From the NCBI GenBank assembly GCA_021018995.1, contig CM037587.1:2916866-2980865 (forward strand): a stretch of 64,000 bases of DNA, written 5' to 3'. This document shows, one piece after another, positions 46,125 to 57,730 of the stretch (its first letter is position 1; each line of letters opens with the position of its first letter). This DNA comes from Chloranthus sessilifolius. Its lineage: Eukaryota; Streptophyta; Magnoliopsida; Chloranthales; Chloranthaceae. A program made the position numbers and the translations under genes. The notes under the pieces are model-generated. The model was not told the origin of the DNA. It searched no databases and saw only the letters and a list, made by a program, of their open reading frames with translations.

Positions 46125-48538
46125 TATAGACATCCCCATTTTGCCTTCTCGAAATATATTTTTTGTTCGGTCAACCTTTGACCTTCTTTTAACCCTTATA
46201 TGAGAACCATGCACTGAAACAATAGTACATGGCTGAACACAGGCTGAAACAATAGCTCTGTGGCTCAGATCTCGAAATGGGGAGGCTATATACTGAAACA
46301 ATAGTATATAGTCGTAATGCAGATTGAAACAGTAGTCTTGCATTTCATTCTAGAGACCAGACCCGGACAACCTCAAATTAAGCACTTGAAACCCCGCGCG
46401 TAATTCAATTGTGCGCCAGACCACAAACGCACAATCAGTCTCCCTTTCAGACCAAATTTCCTTTCTCAGACCGATTCGAGACTCAATCACGTGCCTGAAA
46501 TCGGACGCGCGATCGGATTGAGCGCCATAAAACCAGCGCATAATTGGCCTACGCCCGACCTAATCTCATTACCCTTATCCCTAAGTTCCCTTGATTATGC
46601 GCTTATGACTAAACGCTTAATCAGATTGTGCACCTGCCATTATGCGCGCAATTAGCCCTAATTTTATTAGGATTGGGAAACTCGCTGAGCAAGACAACCG
46701 ATCGCTCACTGAGTCGGTGACCGACTCAAAGCGATTAAGCGCCAAGAATCAGTCGCATAATTCAGTTAAATGCCTGAAATAGGGCGCGTAATTAAAGGAA
46801 AACCTATAAAAGCTTTTTTTCTCGAAAAGAGAGAGGAGGCTGACAATTTTTCAAGAGAGAATGGATTTTTTTGAGATTCTAAAATCAGAGAACTCTAAGA
46901 ACCAACCCATAGAGCATCTTAATCATGATTTTGAGATACAAGCTTCGAATCTTCGAGATTTCTCTCTGTAACCCCAACCCTAGGTAAGGATTTAAACTTT
47001 TAATTCGCAATCATAACTTCTAATCTCTAGATCTAGGAATTCTATTAATATTTTAATTTTTAGTTCTAGACTGTAGCACCCATGTTCAGACCGAAATCCT
47101 ATATATCTAGTACCAGTTCACTGTTTCTAGAACCAGTCTTTAATCTATCGGTTCGATATACCGATTTTAAACTTTAACTCAATTCTAAAATCTCGATTTA
47201 CAGTCCTATCATTAATTTATGGTTCTAATCCTTCAATTTGGAATCAGTCTTTAATCATACAGCCTGATCTCCTGATTTTCGGACCTGAATTCAATACTAA
47301 AAATTAATGTTAATTCTAAATTGCTTATTCTAACATCTCTAAAAAAATTCCAAATATAGTTTCAGTCTTATAATTCTAGTTTTACAATTTAATTCACAAT
47401 CGCTATTCTGAGATAAACTCTGAAAAATCCCAAAGCACTATTTTACGGTTCACAAATTCAGTTTATTTTTAACTTTAGCAATCCGATTTGCCGAAGGGAG
47501 CTTACGGAGGGTACTCGGGAACGAGGCCAATCCTCCTTAGCATACCGGGCCTAAACCCCCCCTTTCTTAGGAATTTTAGAATTGATTAATTGCTTTAGTT
47601 TTATACTTTTAGTACTATTGATTAGTAAGTTTATTCCAGTATGCTTAATTAATTGTCTTAAATCTTCGTATGACTGATTAATCTTTTTATATCTGAATTT
47701 AATCGATCAATTAAATTCATTGCTTCAATTATAATTAAACGGGATTAAATTCATTGCTTCAATTAGATTCTCTAGCATAGTCAATTCATTGCTTCAATTA
47801 AAGATTTTTACAAAATTATTTTGTTTATCTTAATCAAATTTAGTAGAAAAATTAGTTTATTTGTCTTAATTAGATGTTATTAGCATTAATTCCTTTGCTT
47901 AAATTAGAGTTTCAGTAAATTTAGTCTTTTATTTCAGTTAGAATTCTAATAGGACTACTATAATTGCTTCAATTAGAATTTCCATAGAATATTTATACTT
48001 TATTCAGTCAGAATTCTAGTATCCCTGATATGTCTGAACGAATTAAAGTCTCACTAGAACTATTATACATACACTCCTTGTGCCAGTAGGAGACTGAAAA
48101 TAATTAGACTCCTAATAGAATAAGAAATCAACCTTAATTGGATTCCTAACAAGACTGGAACAAACCTATATAACTAAATTCCTAATAGAATCAAAGGAGA
48201 TCTACACTGACCAGAAGCATAACTGTAAAGGGAAATAAAAGGAAATCAAACTAACTAACCAAAAGAAACAAAACGCTGCTGACGTTCGCAAGCGGACGAT
48301 TTAGTATAAAAGCAACCCACACCCGCTTCTAAGCATGATCATTGACGTGTTGCAACGTCGATAAATATCTGCAGCTGGCGATCGCAATAAACTAGGAATC
48401 CTCCTAGAAAACCCCTTTTACTATTTACTTTTACTTCAATTATTCCAAACACCGCATCGTTAGAGTCCACCAGGACAGAATTGGAAGCTATTGATTCAAC
48501 GAGAACCGAGAGGAACCCAGAAAAAGTGCGCACCAACA
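46125..48538 (+). mobile_element. Solo LTR, 2414 bp, nested in element B integrase (TSD GGTAG)
   Basis: Flanked by GGTAG (46120-46124 and 48539-48543) and ending GCGCACCAACA. The integrase reading resumes on the other side. CCTATAAAAGC at about 46803 (plus strand) is a strong TATA box, followed by a leader and an AGGTAAGG donor near 46982. GCGCRTAATT-type words at 46385-46795 lie just upstream of the TATA. The rest is AT-rich and non-coding. Confidence 0.85.
46385..46795. promoter_or_regulatory. GCGCAATTA word cluster upstream of the LTR TATA box
   Basis: At least ten variants of GCGC(A/G)(T)AATT occur in about 410 bp, including GCGCGTAATTCAATTGTGCGC, TGCGCGCAATTA and CGCGTAATTAAAGG, with a CTCACTGAGTCGGTGACCGACTC dyad in between. 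The distance to the TATA box is 10-400 bp. Confidence 0.65.
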
Positions 48539-48543
48539 GGTAG

Positions 48544-50465
48544 AAAATGAGTGGATTTCGTTAAACAATCCACCACTACCCATATTGCATTATATCCGTT
48601 TGCTGTTTGCGACATCCCAAGAATAAAATTTATAGAAATATTCTTCCATTTCCATTCTGATATAGGCATGGGTTGCAATAAACTAGAGGGATTTCTGTGG
48701 TCGATCTTTACTTGTTGACTCACTAAATATTTCGACGCATATTCTGCTACCTCTTTCTTCAATCCCTTCCACCAGAAACACTTCTTGAGATCCTGATACA
48801 TATTTGTGCCTCCTGGATGGATAGCATATATTTTGACTTGTGAGCTTCCTCTAGGATCAGGTGTCGAAGCTGAGAGTCGTTTGACACACATAGTCGTCCT
48901 CTGAAGAATAGAGAACCATCTTCTCTGATAGAGAAGTCTATTTGATTACCGTTGATTACTCTTTGTCTAATAGCCATAAGGTCACCATCCTTCATCTGAA
49001 GTTCCCGGATGTTGTCAAAAATTGTAGGTCATATAGTGAAGTTAGCCATTAATGCGCCTGACTCTTTGATGTCAAATCTCACATTGTAGCGAGAGATGGC
49101 CTCTAACAATTTCTACCTATGCATCCTTATGATAAGGTTAGATAGCTGAGCCATTGACTTTCAGCATAGTGCATCAGCTACCACATTAGCTTTTCTCGGA
49201 TGGTACTGGATGGAACAATCATAGTCCTTGAGAAACTTCATCCATCTCATCTGCCTCAGGTTCAAGTATTTCTTTGTGAACAAGTATTTGAGGCTTTTAT
49301 GATCGGTGAAGATCTCAAACTGTCTCACCGTAGAGGTAGTGCCTTCATATTTTCAAAGTAAAGATGATCGCTGTCAGTTCTAGATCATGAGTCGGATAGT
49401 TTTTATCGTGGCCTTTGAGTTACCGCGATTCATAAGCAATGACCTTCTCATTTTGATCAAGCACACAACCCAATCCACTGTGTGATGCATTACTGAAGAC
49501 CACAAATCCTCCACTACCAGAAGGTATGGCAAGCACAGGTGCGGAGGTTAATCTTCTCTTAAGCTCTTGAAAGCTCTGCTCACATGAATTGGTTCACTCA
49601 AACTTGGTATTTTTTCTGGTGAGGTGAGTGAGCGGTCCTGAAATCTTGGAGAATCCTTCAACGAATCTCCTATACTACCCAGCTAAACCCAGAAAGTTGC
49701 GAACCTTCGTCATTGTCTTCAGTTGTTCCTATTTGACTATAGACTCAGTCTTGGTTGGGTCAATGGTGATACCGACTTCAGAGATAATGTGTCCAAAGAA
49801 GTTGGCCTGCTCTATCTAGAACTCACACTTGCTTAGCTTCGCGTATAATTGATGATCTCGGAGTGTCTGCAGTGCGATACGTTAAATGCTCCTTATGTTC
49901 TTCTCTCATCTTCAAGTATATAAGGATTTCATCCACGAAGACCACCATACATTTGTTGAGGTGTGGTTTGAACATTCTATTCATTAGGTCCATGAACGAT
50001 GTTGGAGCGTTTGTCAATTCGAACGACATCACCAAGAACTCATAGTGGCCATATCTTATACGGAAGGTAGTTTTCGGAACGTCCTCGACTTTGATCTTCA
50101 ATTAATGGTAGCCTGACCTCAAGTCAATCTTTGAAAAGAATCTTGCACCCTGAAGCTCCCTGAAGCTAATCGAAGAGGTGGTCAATCCTTGGGAGTGGAT
50201 ATCAGTTCTTGATGGTGATCTTGTTCAACTGACGGTAATCGATGTAAAGTTTCATCGAACCGTCCTTCTTGATAAATAGAACTGGTGCTCCCAACGGGGA
50301 AACACTGGGTCTAATAAACCCTTTGTCCAATAGTTCTTGCAGTTGTCCCTTGAGCTCTTTCAACTCTGCTGGTGCCATCCGATATAGAACTTTCGATACC
50401 GGTTCAGTATTTGGAGCCAATTCGATCATGAACTCAATTTCCCGATCAGGTAGTAAACCAGGCAA
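48544..50465 (-). mobile_element. Element B reverse transcriptase, RNase H and integrase N-terminal half
   Basis: RT about 50465-49820 ([30 protein letters not shown], then [20 protein letters not shown] and [11 protein letters not shown]). RNase H-like sequence at about 49750-49150. Integrase zinc-finger region and start of the core at about 49000-48544 (LILEEAHKSKYMLSIQ; WVVVDCLTKSTHFLPV). Decayed. Confidence 0.85.
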
Positions 50466-50747
50466 GTCTTAGGGAAATACGTCTGAAAACTCGCGCACAA
50501 CGGGAATGTCGCTAAAACTGTTCTTCTCCTCCTATTGGTTCTACACGAACGCGAGGTATCCATGGCATCCATTCCTCATTAAACATTCAACAATAATGAC
50601 CGACACAAACAGCGCGATGTTGGACTTAATGCCATGAAACTTGAAGGACTTTCCTTTTGGAGGGCGAAAGGTAACCACCTTTCAAAGACAATAAATGCTG
50701 GCATGGTACGCAGATAGCCAATCCATTCCAAGGAACACATTGAACCC

Positions 50748-50999
50748 TCACATGTCTAAGAAGATCAAATCAACCATCGTCTCGCGGTCTTCAATAGCAA
50801 CGATAACCGATCGACACACCGTGTCCGTACTCACTAAGGTTCCAATAGGTACCGATACTGCTAATATGAAATCTAAGGGCTCTGGATTGATGCACAATTC
50901 TGTGACGAATTGAGATGTGACAAAGGAGTGAGTAGACCCTGGGTCTACCAACACTCGTGCCTTGTGATAACAAATGTCGCCTTTTTGGTATAGATGCAA
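50748..50999 (-). mobile_element. Element B protease
   Basis: ARVLVDPGSTHSFVTSQFV is the retropepsin-type active-site region of Ty3/Gypsy elements, followed by the usual VSVPIGTLV-type segment. Confidence 0.8.
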
Positions 51000-51223
51000 G
51001 GTACCAAGGATTCATGTCGCTCAATTAATATGGATGTGTAGTTGATACGGTGAACATGCACTGATACAACTCAATTCAATTTCCATGAATGCTAACTAAC
51101 TAAAATAAAACTAAATATCTTGGGACTGTGATAGTTTATACCTTGAATGACATCATTGTTTGCTTGGGCGTCCTGAGTTGTGACTGCAAAGGTGTGACCT
51201 TGAAGTGTAGGCCGAGAGGGCCT

Positions 51224-52259
51224 CTAAGTGGATGTCACTGGTATCATTGGCCCTTTCTTCGTTTCTGGGCAATCCCTTATCCGATGTCCAATCTTGTTGT
51301 ATCGAAAGCACACGCCTGATTCCCACCTACACTCCTCTACTTTATGTGGTCCTCTGCATCGTGGACATGACTCAACAGATGCAGGCGAGGAAGTGCGTGA
51401 GGTTGGTGGAACTCTCGATGCTCTGTTCATGTTTGAAGCATTTGGAGGATGGAAAGATCTCGTAGTTGAAGGCAATGCTCGACTTGAGTAAGCAGTCGAA
51501 GTAGGCTGGCGGGGTGTTGCTATAGAGAACCTGGGCCTTTTGCTGGTTTGTTCGAAGACATACGATTGCGTCCAACCCGTTCTACCCTTTTGATGTTGCT
51601 CTCTCCTCTTGTGCATGTTGTGAATATCTTTCTCGGCGATAAGGGTCAAGCTCATGATTTGAGCATAGGTTTCTGCTTGGAACAGAGATATCCTTTATTG
51701 GATGGCTGGCCTCAGGCCGCGCTCAAACTTCTTGGCCCTCATCAATTCAATGGCCACATGTTGAGGAGCAAATCGAGACAATTGGGAGAACTCTACCTCG
51801 TACTCATGGATGGTCATCTTGCCTTACTCAAGAGATATAAACTTAACCTCCCACTGGTCTTGAATCACCTTAGGGAAGTATTTCTCATTAAAAGTATCAA
51901 CGAACTCCGCCCAAGTCCAAGGCATATTTGGATGCTCTTCCACTTGGTCCTTTCTACCGATTGCCACCATGGATCGGCTTCCCCTTCTAGCTGGAATGAT
52001 GCCCTACTGAACTTCTCAAACTTGTAGATTGATGTCGATCTGTGAGTAAGGATGTCTGTTGAGCCATCGTGTTAACTATAGTCTCCAGTAGTTGCCTATC
52101 CTGACCACCATGACTTCCTCCTTCCGGAGGAACGTTGCTCGTACCAGTGTTGTTTCCTTCTGGCACGTTTCCTCCTCCTAATGGTGTACGTTTAGCACCA
52201 GTGGCGACGCCCTCGCCACTCTGCGTACTCCTAGTCCTTGGCCTACCTCGAGGGGCCAT
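51224..52259 (-). mobile_element. Element B gag
   Basis: Start MAPRGRPRTRSTQSGEG is typical of Ty3/Gypsy chromovirus gag. The C-terminal part (51224-51655) ends with CPRCRGPHKVEECRW and a second knuckle CFRYNKIGHRIRDC. The middle capsid core is recognisable but broken. Confidence 0.82.
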
Positions 52260-52394
52260 ATTGATCCGTCACGATGAAACAAGGCTTCAATCCTAGAAAT
52301 CGTGAAGATCTATAGCTTATGTTCCATACAAAATCTGATGCCATGTATCTAACCTAATGCCATAGCTTTGGGTCCCAAGGTGACCTAAAGCCTA

Positions 52395-52409
52395 GGCATT
52401 GATACCAAT
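52395..52409 (-). promoter_or_regulatory. Element B primer binding site
   Basis: Read on the minus strand, ATTGGTATCAATGCC adjoins the 5' LTR and matches the initiator tRNA-Met site TGGTATCA. Confidence 0.75.
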
Positions 52410-55171
52410 TGTCACATCCCAATTTTTCCCCACACGGATCACGGGAAAGACCAAACCGTGGATCTGATATTCAAGGTCCACATTGAACATTCTGATTTGG
52501 ATGCTTTGATGCCAACTATGATGATCCAGAATTTCCACTCATGGATAACAGGAGATCCCGATTCGGCTGATCACAAGTGAGCTCTTTGATATTAACTATG
52601 ACAACCCGACTTTCCAGAGCTGAATTTTAGGAAAGCCAGACCATCCAATGCATACTTTCTGATGTTAATAGTACCAATCCAGCTTTTCAGAGCAGAATTC
52701 TAGGAAGGCCAAACCATTCGGGTGTTTGGTACATCCATCCACTAAAAGTATTCAAGTAATGTGTATGCAAACGCTAGTTAACTACCACATGACATTCATA
52801 GATTCTATACATGGAACCAAATACAAAATAAACAATCGGTGACGGCCGACTGTCACCTAAACAGTGGTAATATCATCTGTATACAAAAGATTGTGTTGGT
52901 CTAAAATCCACAAATCAAACTATACCAAATCTGTAACCCAGTCTAAGGATAGAAATCCTCAGGAGGAAGATCATCGTCTTCTGGTACGTAGTATGGGTTG
53001 TTCTCTTGCTTCGGGTCCCGATCTATCGCTACACCTATGACGTACAGCCACTACAAAAAACAAGACTATTAGCGGCAGCCAAAAACTGCCACTATTAACA
53101 AAAAACTGCCGCTAATAGTCTTTAATAGTTTTTTGTTAATAGCGGTAGTTTTTTGCTCCAAAAAACTGCTGCTAATAATTTGTTTTTTTGTAGTGAGTTG
53201 GGGTGGGCTAATGGTCTAAGCTCAGTAGAAAAATCAGTACAAATATACATTTTAGCCGAACTAGAACATAGATTCAATTACAGATTCGATAACGAAGATT
53301 CAATGACAGAAATCAATGCAAATTCCATATTCAAAACATAATTCCAAAGGCATTTCATATCCAATAAAATCCAGAGATTTTCGATATCAAACAAAATTTC
53401 AAAGCATTTCATATCCAATAAAATCGAGGGATTTTCGATATCAAATAGAATTTCAAAGCATTTTCATTACAAGGAACAATTTAATGCAGTTTTATAATTC
53501 AATGCATGACTTAAGACATAACTTAACTATTCTCCTGAGCAAATATAGCATCGGGAGCCGAAGATTTACCGATGGGAATTCCCTTAACCACCGTTGTTCA
53601 ATGAACAATTTTGATGTGTATGGATATCTTGTCGTACCAGTCGATGTGTACGAATATCTCGCCGTACTGATCGATGTTTAGAGGATTCGATCAATGAAAC
53701 CTTAAATCAACATGCAGTTCTAATTCATACTAAAGTATCAATAATTTATAGCTAAGTTTTATCCCATTTCAAGTTTTGGGATCCAATGACTTCAACATTC
53801 AATTTCCAAAATTCCAGAGTTCAGATGTCAGAATTTGGATTTAGAATTCATAGGTCAAATGCATATTCAATTTCAGAGCTCCAGAGATTCGATGTTTCCA
53901 AGAATTCATATTCAAAACAAAATTTCAAAGCGTTCATTCAATTATGTCAAAGCAGTTCGGTCAAAGGTTTATGCAGAGTTCGATCAAGTGTAAATGAGTA
54001 TTGAATTTCCCTACCTCAATGTCGAACTATTCGGCGGAAACGAAAACGGAGATGAAGATCTCTAACAATGACCTCCGATCCTCACCATATAATACAATAG
54101 ACACATAGCTAAGTGTCAATAATCTTGAGCTTAAGTGTTATCAAAGTTCTCTTAAGTCTTTTGCCAAGAAACTAAGGTAGACAGAAACAAACAAAATCGC
54201 AAAAGCGATTTTCAAAGTCGCGCGAGCGATTTTGTCGCTTTTCCTGTGGCACCTCAAAATTCAGCGAGTGAAATTGACCCGAGAATTTTTGCCTGTAAAA
54301 TGGGGCAAAATCGCGCCAGCAATTTTCTCAGGCACTATTTTAGTGCATTCTGAAACAAAATCGTGCGAGCGAATCTGAATTCATGCGAGCGATTTTGACA
54401 GTTTCTAATTTTTTTCAAAATTCATCTAAATTCGAAAATTTTTAGAACTTGTTGTACAAGGTCTCAGATCACACAAAATCTAATATATATCCATTCCACA
54501 TTGTTAAAGCGATAATCCTAACTCCTAATCTTACGCATGCAATGATTTCTACGATTGATTTTTTGAAAGGATCAGCATTCGTGCTTTTCACACGTCTGAT
54601 CAACAAAGTCTTTGCATGCAATCCAAACATTCATAAGTCGAGGTCTAACTTCTAGAAATCGAAGTTCATACAATTGCAAGACCACGCATACCTCTTTAGA
54701 TCATGCATGCAGAGTCTACATACGGCGTTGAAGGAAATTGATGCGTAAGCTTCTTATCCATTCGATGCTTTGATTTCTGATCGCAACAGTGTCGCAAGGG
54801 TCAAACCAACGAAGATCCTCTCGTAGGAGATGATGGTTAGAATAGAATCCAATGGCTGGAATTTAATAGGAATTGAAGGTCAGAGTTGAGTGGTTCTCTT
54901 CTTCTCTCCCGACTCCCCTCTCTCAGTGAGTTTTCATGCATATTTCATTTCTATTGAGTGTTTGGCTTATATAGACATGGGGGTAGCTCCGGTGTCTAGC
55001 GGTACACTCTATACGGTGTACTGGCTCTTGTGTTAAATTAAAACAGTGGCCCAGGCCACTTAACTAGTTTCGGTACCTGGACCTTTGGTTTGCACTAAGT
55101 GCGTGGTGCATGTTTCGTCCGATAAGAATGTTTAATCAGTGTACCGGTTCAGAAATTTTCGAGATATTACA
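52410..55171 (-). repeat. Element B 5' LTR
   Basis: In plus orientation it starts TGTCACATCCC and ends GATATTACA, then AAAAG. It has the same internal landmarks as the 3' LTR: hairpin 52839-52857, CGCGAGCGATTTT words at 54195-54395 and minus-strand TATATAAGCC near 54970. It contains a CACTA-type MITE. Confidence 0.9.
53046..53198. mobile_element. CACTA-type MITE (element 53049-53195)
   Basis: 147 bp with perfect ends CACTACAAAAAA and TTTTTTGTAGTG and a flanking 3-bp AGC/AGT duplication, as expected for CACTA transposons. The sister LTR has AGT at the empty site (37745 region). An internal inverted repeat CTATTAGCGGCAG / CTGCCGCTAATAG makes the whole insert a hairpin. Confidence 0.88.
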
Positions 55172-55229
55172 AAAAGTGACCCAAAAATCACAGAGTACCA
55201 CTATTCACACCTGCCAAATTATTGAGGGT

Positions 55230-55590
55230 GCCTACATATGAAAATCATTAATTGATTTGAATCAGACGATGAAAATCATTTTTCACCCTAATTTTCACCC
55301 AATAAATTAGATGGTCATTTTTTTTGTTCCAAATTACACAAATCTAAAAAAAGTGGGCATGGAACATTATGCTCAAACATGATTTTAGGGCTATTTTTTT
55401 TCGGATTTGTGTCACGTGGAATAAAAAAATTGACCGTATAATGGTACGTCATGGTCTGAAAATCCATTGTGTAGAAGATTAGAATAAAAAATGATCTCCA
55501 TCTTCTGATTCAAAGCAATCAATAGTTTTCAAACATAGACGCCTTCAGTAATCTAGTAGAGGTGCAAACAGAGATTACAAATCACATAGT
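55230..55590. mobile_element. Diverged MITE, GAATCAGACGATG family
   Basis: Left half has TTGATTTGAATCAGACGATGAAAATC; right half has the inverse GATCTCCATCTTCTGATTCAAAGCAATCAA. About 350 bp, non-coding; ends are imprecise. Confidence 0.5.
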
Positions 55591-55725
55591 GAAACCGTGA
55601 TTTATGATGGTACGCCCATAATCTCAAGATCCATTGTATGAAAGGATGGGACGAAGAGCGATATCCATAAATCGTTCAAAACAGTCTATTAGTGAGATTA
55701 CTTTTTTGCTATTAAACTTGGGGTT

Positions 55726-55920
55726 TTTTGCAAATACCCCTTGAGTTATGCTAATATTACAAATAGCCCCCCAATTATCACTATTTGCTCTAAACCCCCT
55801 AGTTAGCATTTTGGTGTTTATAAAACACTGTCTTTAATGGATGCTACTTTAAATGGTTAACTAGCAATTAAAGAATAGCCTAAATGACATATTTACCCTT
55901 TCAAAATTAAATTACTAAAT
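55726..55920. repeat. GGGGTTTTTTGCAAATACCCC repeat
   Basis: Starts GGGGTTTTTTGCAAATACCC and continues with AATATTACAAATAGCCCCC and TTTGCTCTAAACCCC. An inverted relative lies at about 61960-62045. It is probably a Mutator-type MITE; its far end was not fixed. Confidence 0.45.
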
Positions 55921-55953
55921 TGCCACCGTCTACATGTGGTTAGAGTTGGCGCC

Positions 55954-56681
55954 AGAGTAGCTTTAAATCCACCCACCAAATCTTTGAGTTCACCCACGTT
56001 GAAAAACATTTACTGCATTGAATCGGACGATGGAGATCGTTTATCGTTCCAACCTTTCACACGATGGATCTTGAGATCATGGTGACACTATCAGACGGTT
56101 GACTGCATTGAATCAGACGATGGAGATTGTTTATCATCCCAACCTTTCACACGATGGATCTTGAGATCATGGTGTCACCATAAGACTATTGACTGCATTG
56201 AATCAGATGATGGAGGTCATTTATTGTCCCAACCTTTCACACGATGGATCTTGAGATCATGGTGGCACCGTCAGACTGTTGACTTCATTGAATTGGACGA
56301 TGGAGATCGTTTATCGTCCCAACCTTTCACACGATGGATCTTGAGATCATGGTGGCACCATCGGACGATTGACTGCATTGAATTAGACGATGGAGATCAT
56401 TTATCATCCCAACCTTTCAGACGATGGATCTTGAGATCTTGGTGGCACCACCAGGCGGTTGGTTTTTTATCTCATGTGGTACACACCCAAAAAGTGACCT
56501 TAAAATTAATTCTAACCATGTACGTGATGTTAAGGTCACTTTTCTGAGATGTGTGCCATAAAATAAAATACTTATCGTCTGATGGTACGCCTAAACGATT
56601 TCCATCATCTGATTCAATGCAGTCAATGTGTTTTAGCGTGAGTGAACTCAAAGATTCGGTGGATGGATTTAAAGGTACTCT
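55954..56681. mobile_element. MITE with an internally expanded 90-bp tandem repeat
   Basis: Ends AGAGTAGCTTTAAATCCACC and the inverse of AGAGTACCTTTAAATCCATC continue as inverted arms of about 100 bp through TCTTTGAGTTCAC and the GAATCAGACGATGG core. The middle is expanded by tandem repeats. A shorter relative without the expansion lies at about 60058-60447. No target duplication was recognised. Confidence 0.75.
56012..56466. repeat. Five 90-bp tandem repeats
   Basis: ACGATGGATC recurs at 56061, 56151, 56241, 56331 and 56421, exactly 90 bp apart each time with no indel. Copies differ by a few percent to about 10%. Because 90 is a multiple of three, a frame stays open through several copies, but nothing else suggests a gene. 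Confidence 0.95.
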
Positions 56682-57000
56682 ACAAAACATTACATGCATT
56701 GCCCCTGCACTTACAAAATATTACCATTACACCACTATGATACCATCTATTCCATTCAATACTGCAATCAGACGTTCCCATTTAAACCATTATGATACTA
56801 TCTAAATCATTTGGGATTTTTGCAAACATATGATTATGAATTGGCGCCCCTGTACTTACAAAAATATAATATTTATATGCATCGCCCCTACACTGACAAA
56901 ATTTTTACCGTTACACCACTATGATACCATTTAAACCATTCAAATTAGATCTGATCTGCCAGTACACTAGACCAAAGTACATTAAACACCTAATGAAGTT
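56682..57000. other. Spacer with a diverged duplicated repeat
   Basis: GCATTGCCCCTGCACTTACA and GCATCGCCCCTACACTGACA, each followed by ACCATTACACCACTATGATACC or a variant, are two diverged copies about 180 bp apart. No coding signal. Confidence 0.5.
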
Positions 57001-57099
57001 CATTACAAACATAAAGCATCACTTAACGAGAAGCGAAAGTTTAGGCGACGCGACAAAATATGGTATTTTAAAAGTTTATCCACAATGATAACATTTAAA

Positions 57100-57270
57100 C
57101 TAGTTGCGCCCCGGATTCTTCTCATAGTTTGAAACACGACGCGTTGACGGCTTTTGATTGTAGTAGAGGGGTGTTTCCTTTCCTTCAAGCATCTTCTTTT
57201 CGGGGCAATTTTTGACCCAATCTCCCTGCACCCGACATCTGAAACACATGTCCCTGCCCATGTCTAATAC
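57100..57270 (-). CDS. Last exon: CCHC-like knuckle protein
   Basis: On the minus strand, TTTGTTTAG precedes an exon of 57 codons ending in TAG at 57100: VLDMGRDMCFRCRVQGDWVK, NCPEKKMLEG and so on to NPGRN. CFRCRVQGDWVKNC has the CX2CX4-X-X4C spacing of a zinc knuckle with Asp where His is expected, so zinc binding is doubtful. The phase joins cleanly to the acidic exon 57402-57730 over a 131-bp intron. Knuckles bind single-stranded nucleic acid; the protein family is not identified. It is not flanked by LTR or LINE parts, so I treat it as a host gene. Confidence 0.5.
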   Translation of the reverse strand, partial: VLDMGRDMCFRCRVQGDWVKNCPEKKMLEGKETPLYYNQKPSTRRVSNYEKNPGRN

Positions 57271-57401
57271 CTAAACAAATATATACAATGCTCAAGCTGA
57301 GTGACCATCAAATTCTAGTTGTAAATGTAAAAGCTAGTAATAATGATACATAACATAATGTCGGAAGTAATTGCAACAAAGAATGAAAATTTTTGACTAA
57401 C

Positions 57402-57730
57402 TGGTTCATCTCTCATTCTAACATCTTCACCCAATAGTGAACTTGTTGAAGTGACAAAAATAGAAAGCAAAATGCAAACATGGCAGTTTGGTTTCGATTT
57501 CTCATCTCTTGCATTATCTTTCTGTAGTTCAAAATCCTGCTCTTCATCATCTATCTCATCCCCATCCTCACTTTCAGAACCAGAGAATGATTTATACCCT
57601 TCAGGATCCTCATAGTCTGACAGGTTATCATCCCGCTTTGATTTCTTTTTTGGAAGACTACCCGTAGACTCATCTGACTCATACTTCTCTTCCTCATAGT
57701 CATCACGCTCAAAGTCAGTTGACATACCTC
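57402..57730 (-). CDS. Acidic exon of the same knuckle protein
   Basis: Read on the minus strand after the acceptor GATTATGTTAG: MSTDFERDDYEEEKYESDES, then PKKKSKRDD and a long Asp/Glu/Ser stretch (YEDPEGYKSFSGSESEDGDE), a basic-acidic linker typical of disordered nuclear proteins with a short nuclear-localisation-like PKKKSKR. The donor is CCA|GTTAGT at 57402. The upstream exons are not found; 57731-58916 shows no convincing coding. A hydrophobic stretch (VCILLSIFVTS) near its 3' end may instead be intron. Confidence 0.45.

Larger units (their letters stand above)
37114..55171 (-). mobile_element. Element B: old chromovirus (Ty3/Gypsy, Tekay/Del-like) with nested insertions
   Basis: 18.06 kb on the minus strand, flanked by AAAAG (37109-37113 and 55172-55176). 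The LTRs are 2566 bp (37114-39679) and 2762 bp (52410-55171, including a 147-bp MITE) and are about 10% apart by eye. The primer site, gag, protease, RT, RNase H, integrase and chromodomain-like end lie in chromovirus order. Two solo LTRs (41583-44155 and 46125-48538) are nested inside, so the element itself was about 13 kb. A long non-pol region lies between integrase and the 3' LTR. It is heavily broken. Tekay/Del is inferred from the long LTRs and integrase end. Confidence 0.9.

Noticed and set aside
46350-46541. Minus-strand frame rich in Arg/Ser
   Set aside because: It overlaps the GCGCAATTA word cluster upstream of the LTR TATA box and has no homology I can recognise.
56161-56547. 128-residue frame with 30-residue repeats
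   Set aside because: It arises because the MITE-derived tandem unit is 90 bp, a multiple of three; nothing else supports translation.
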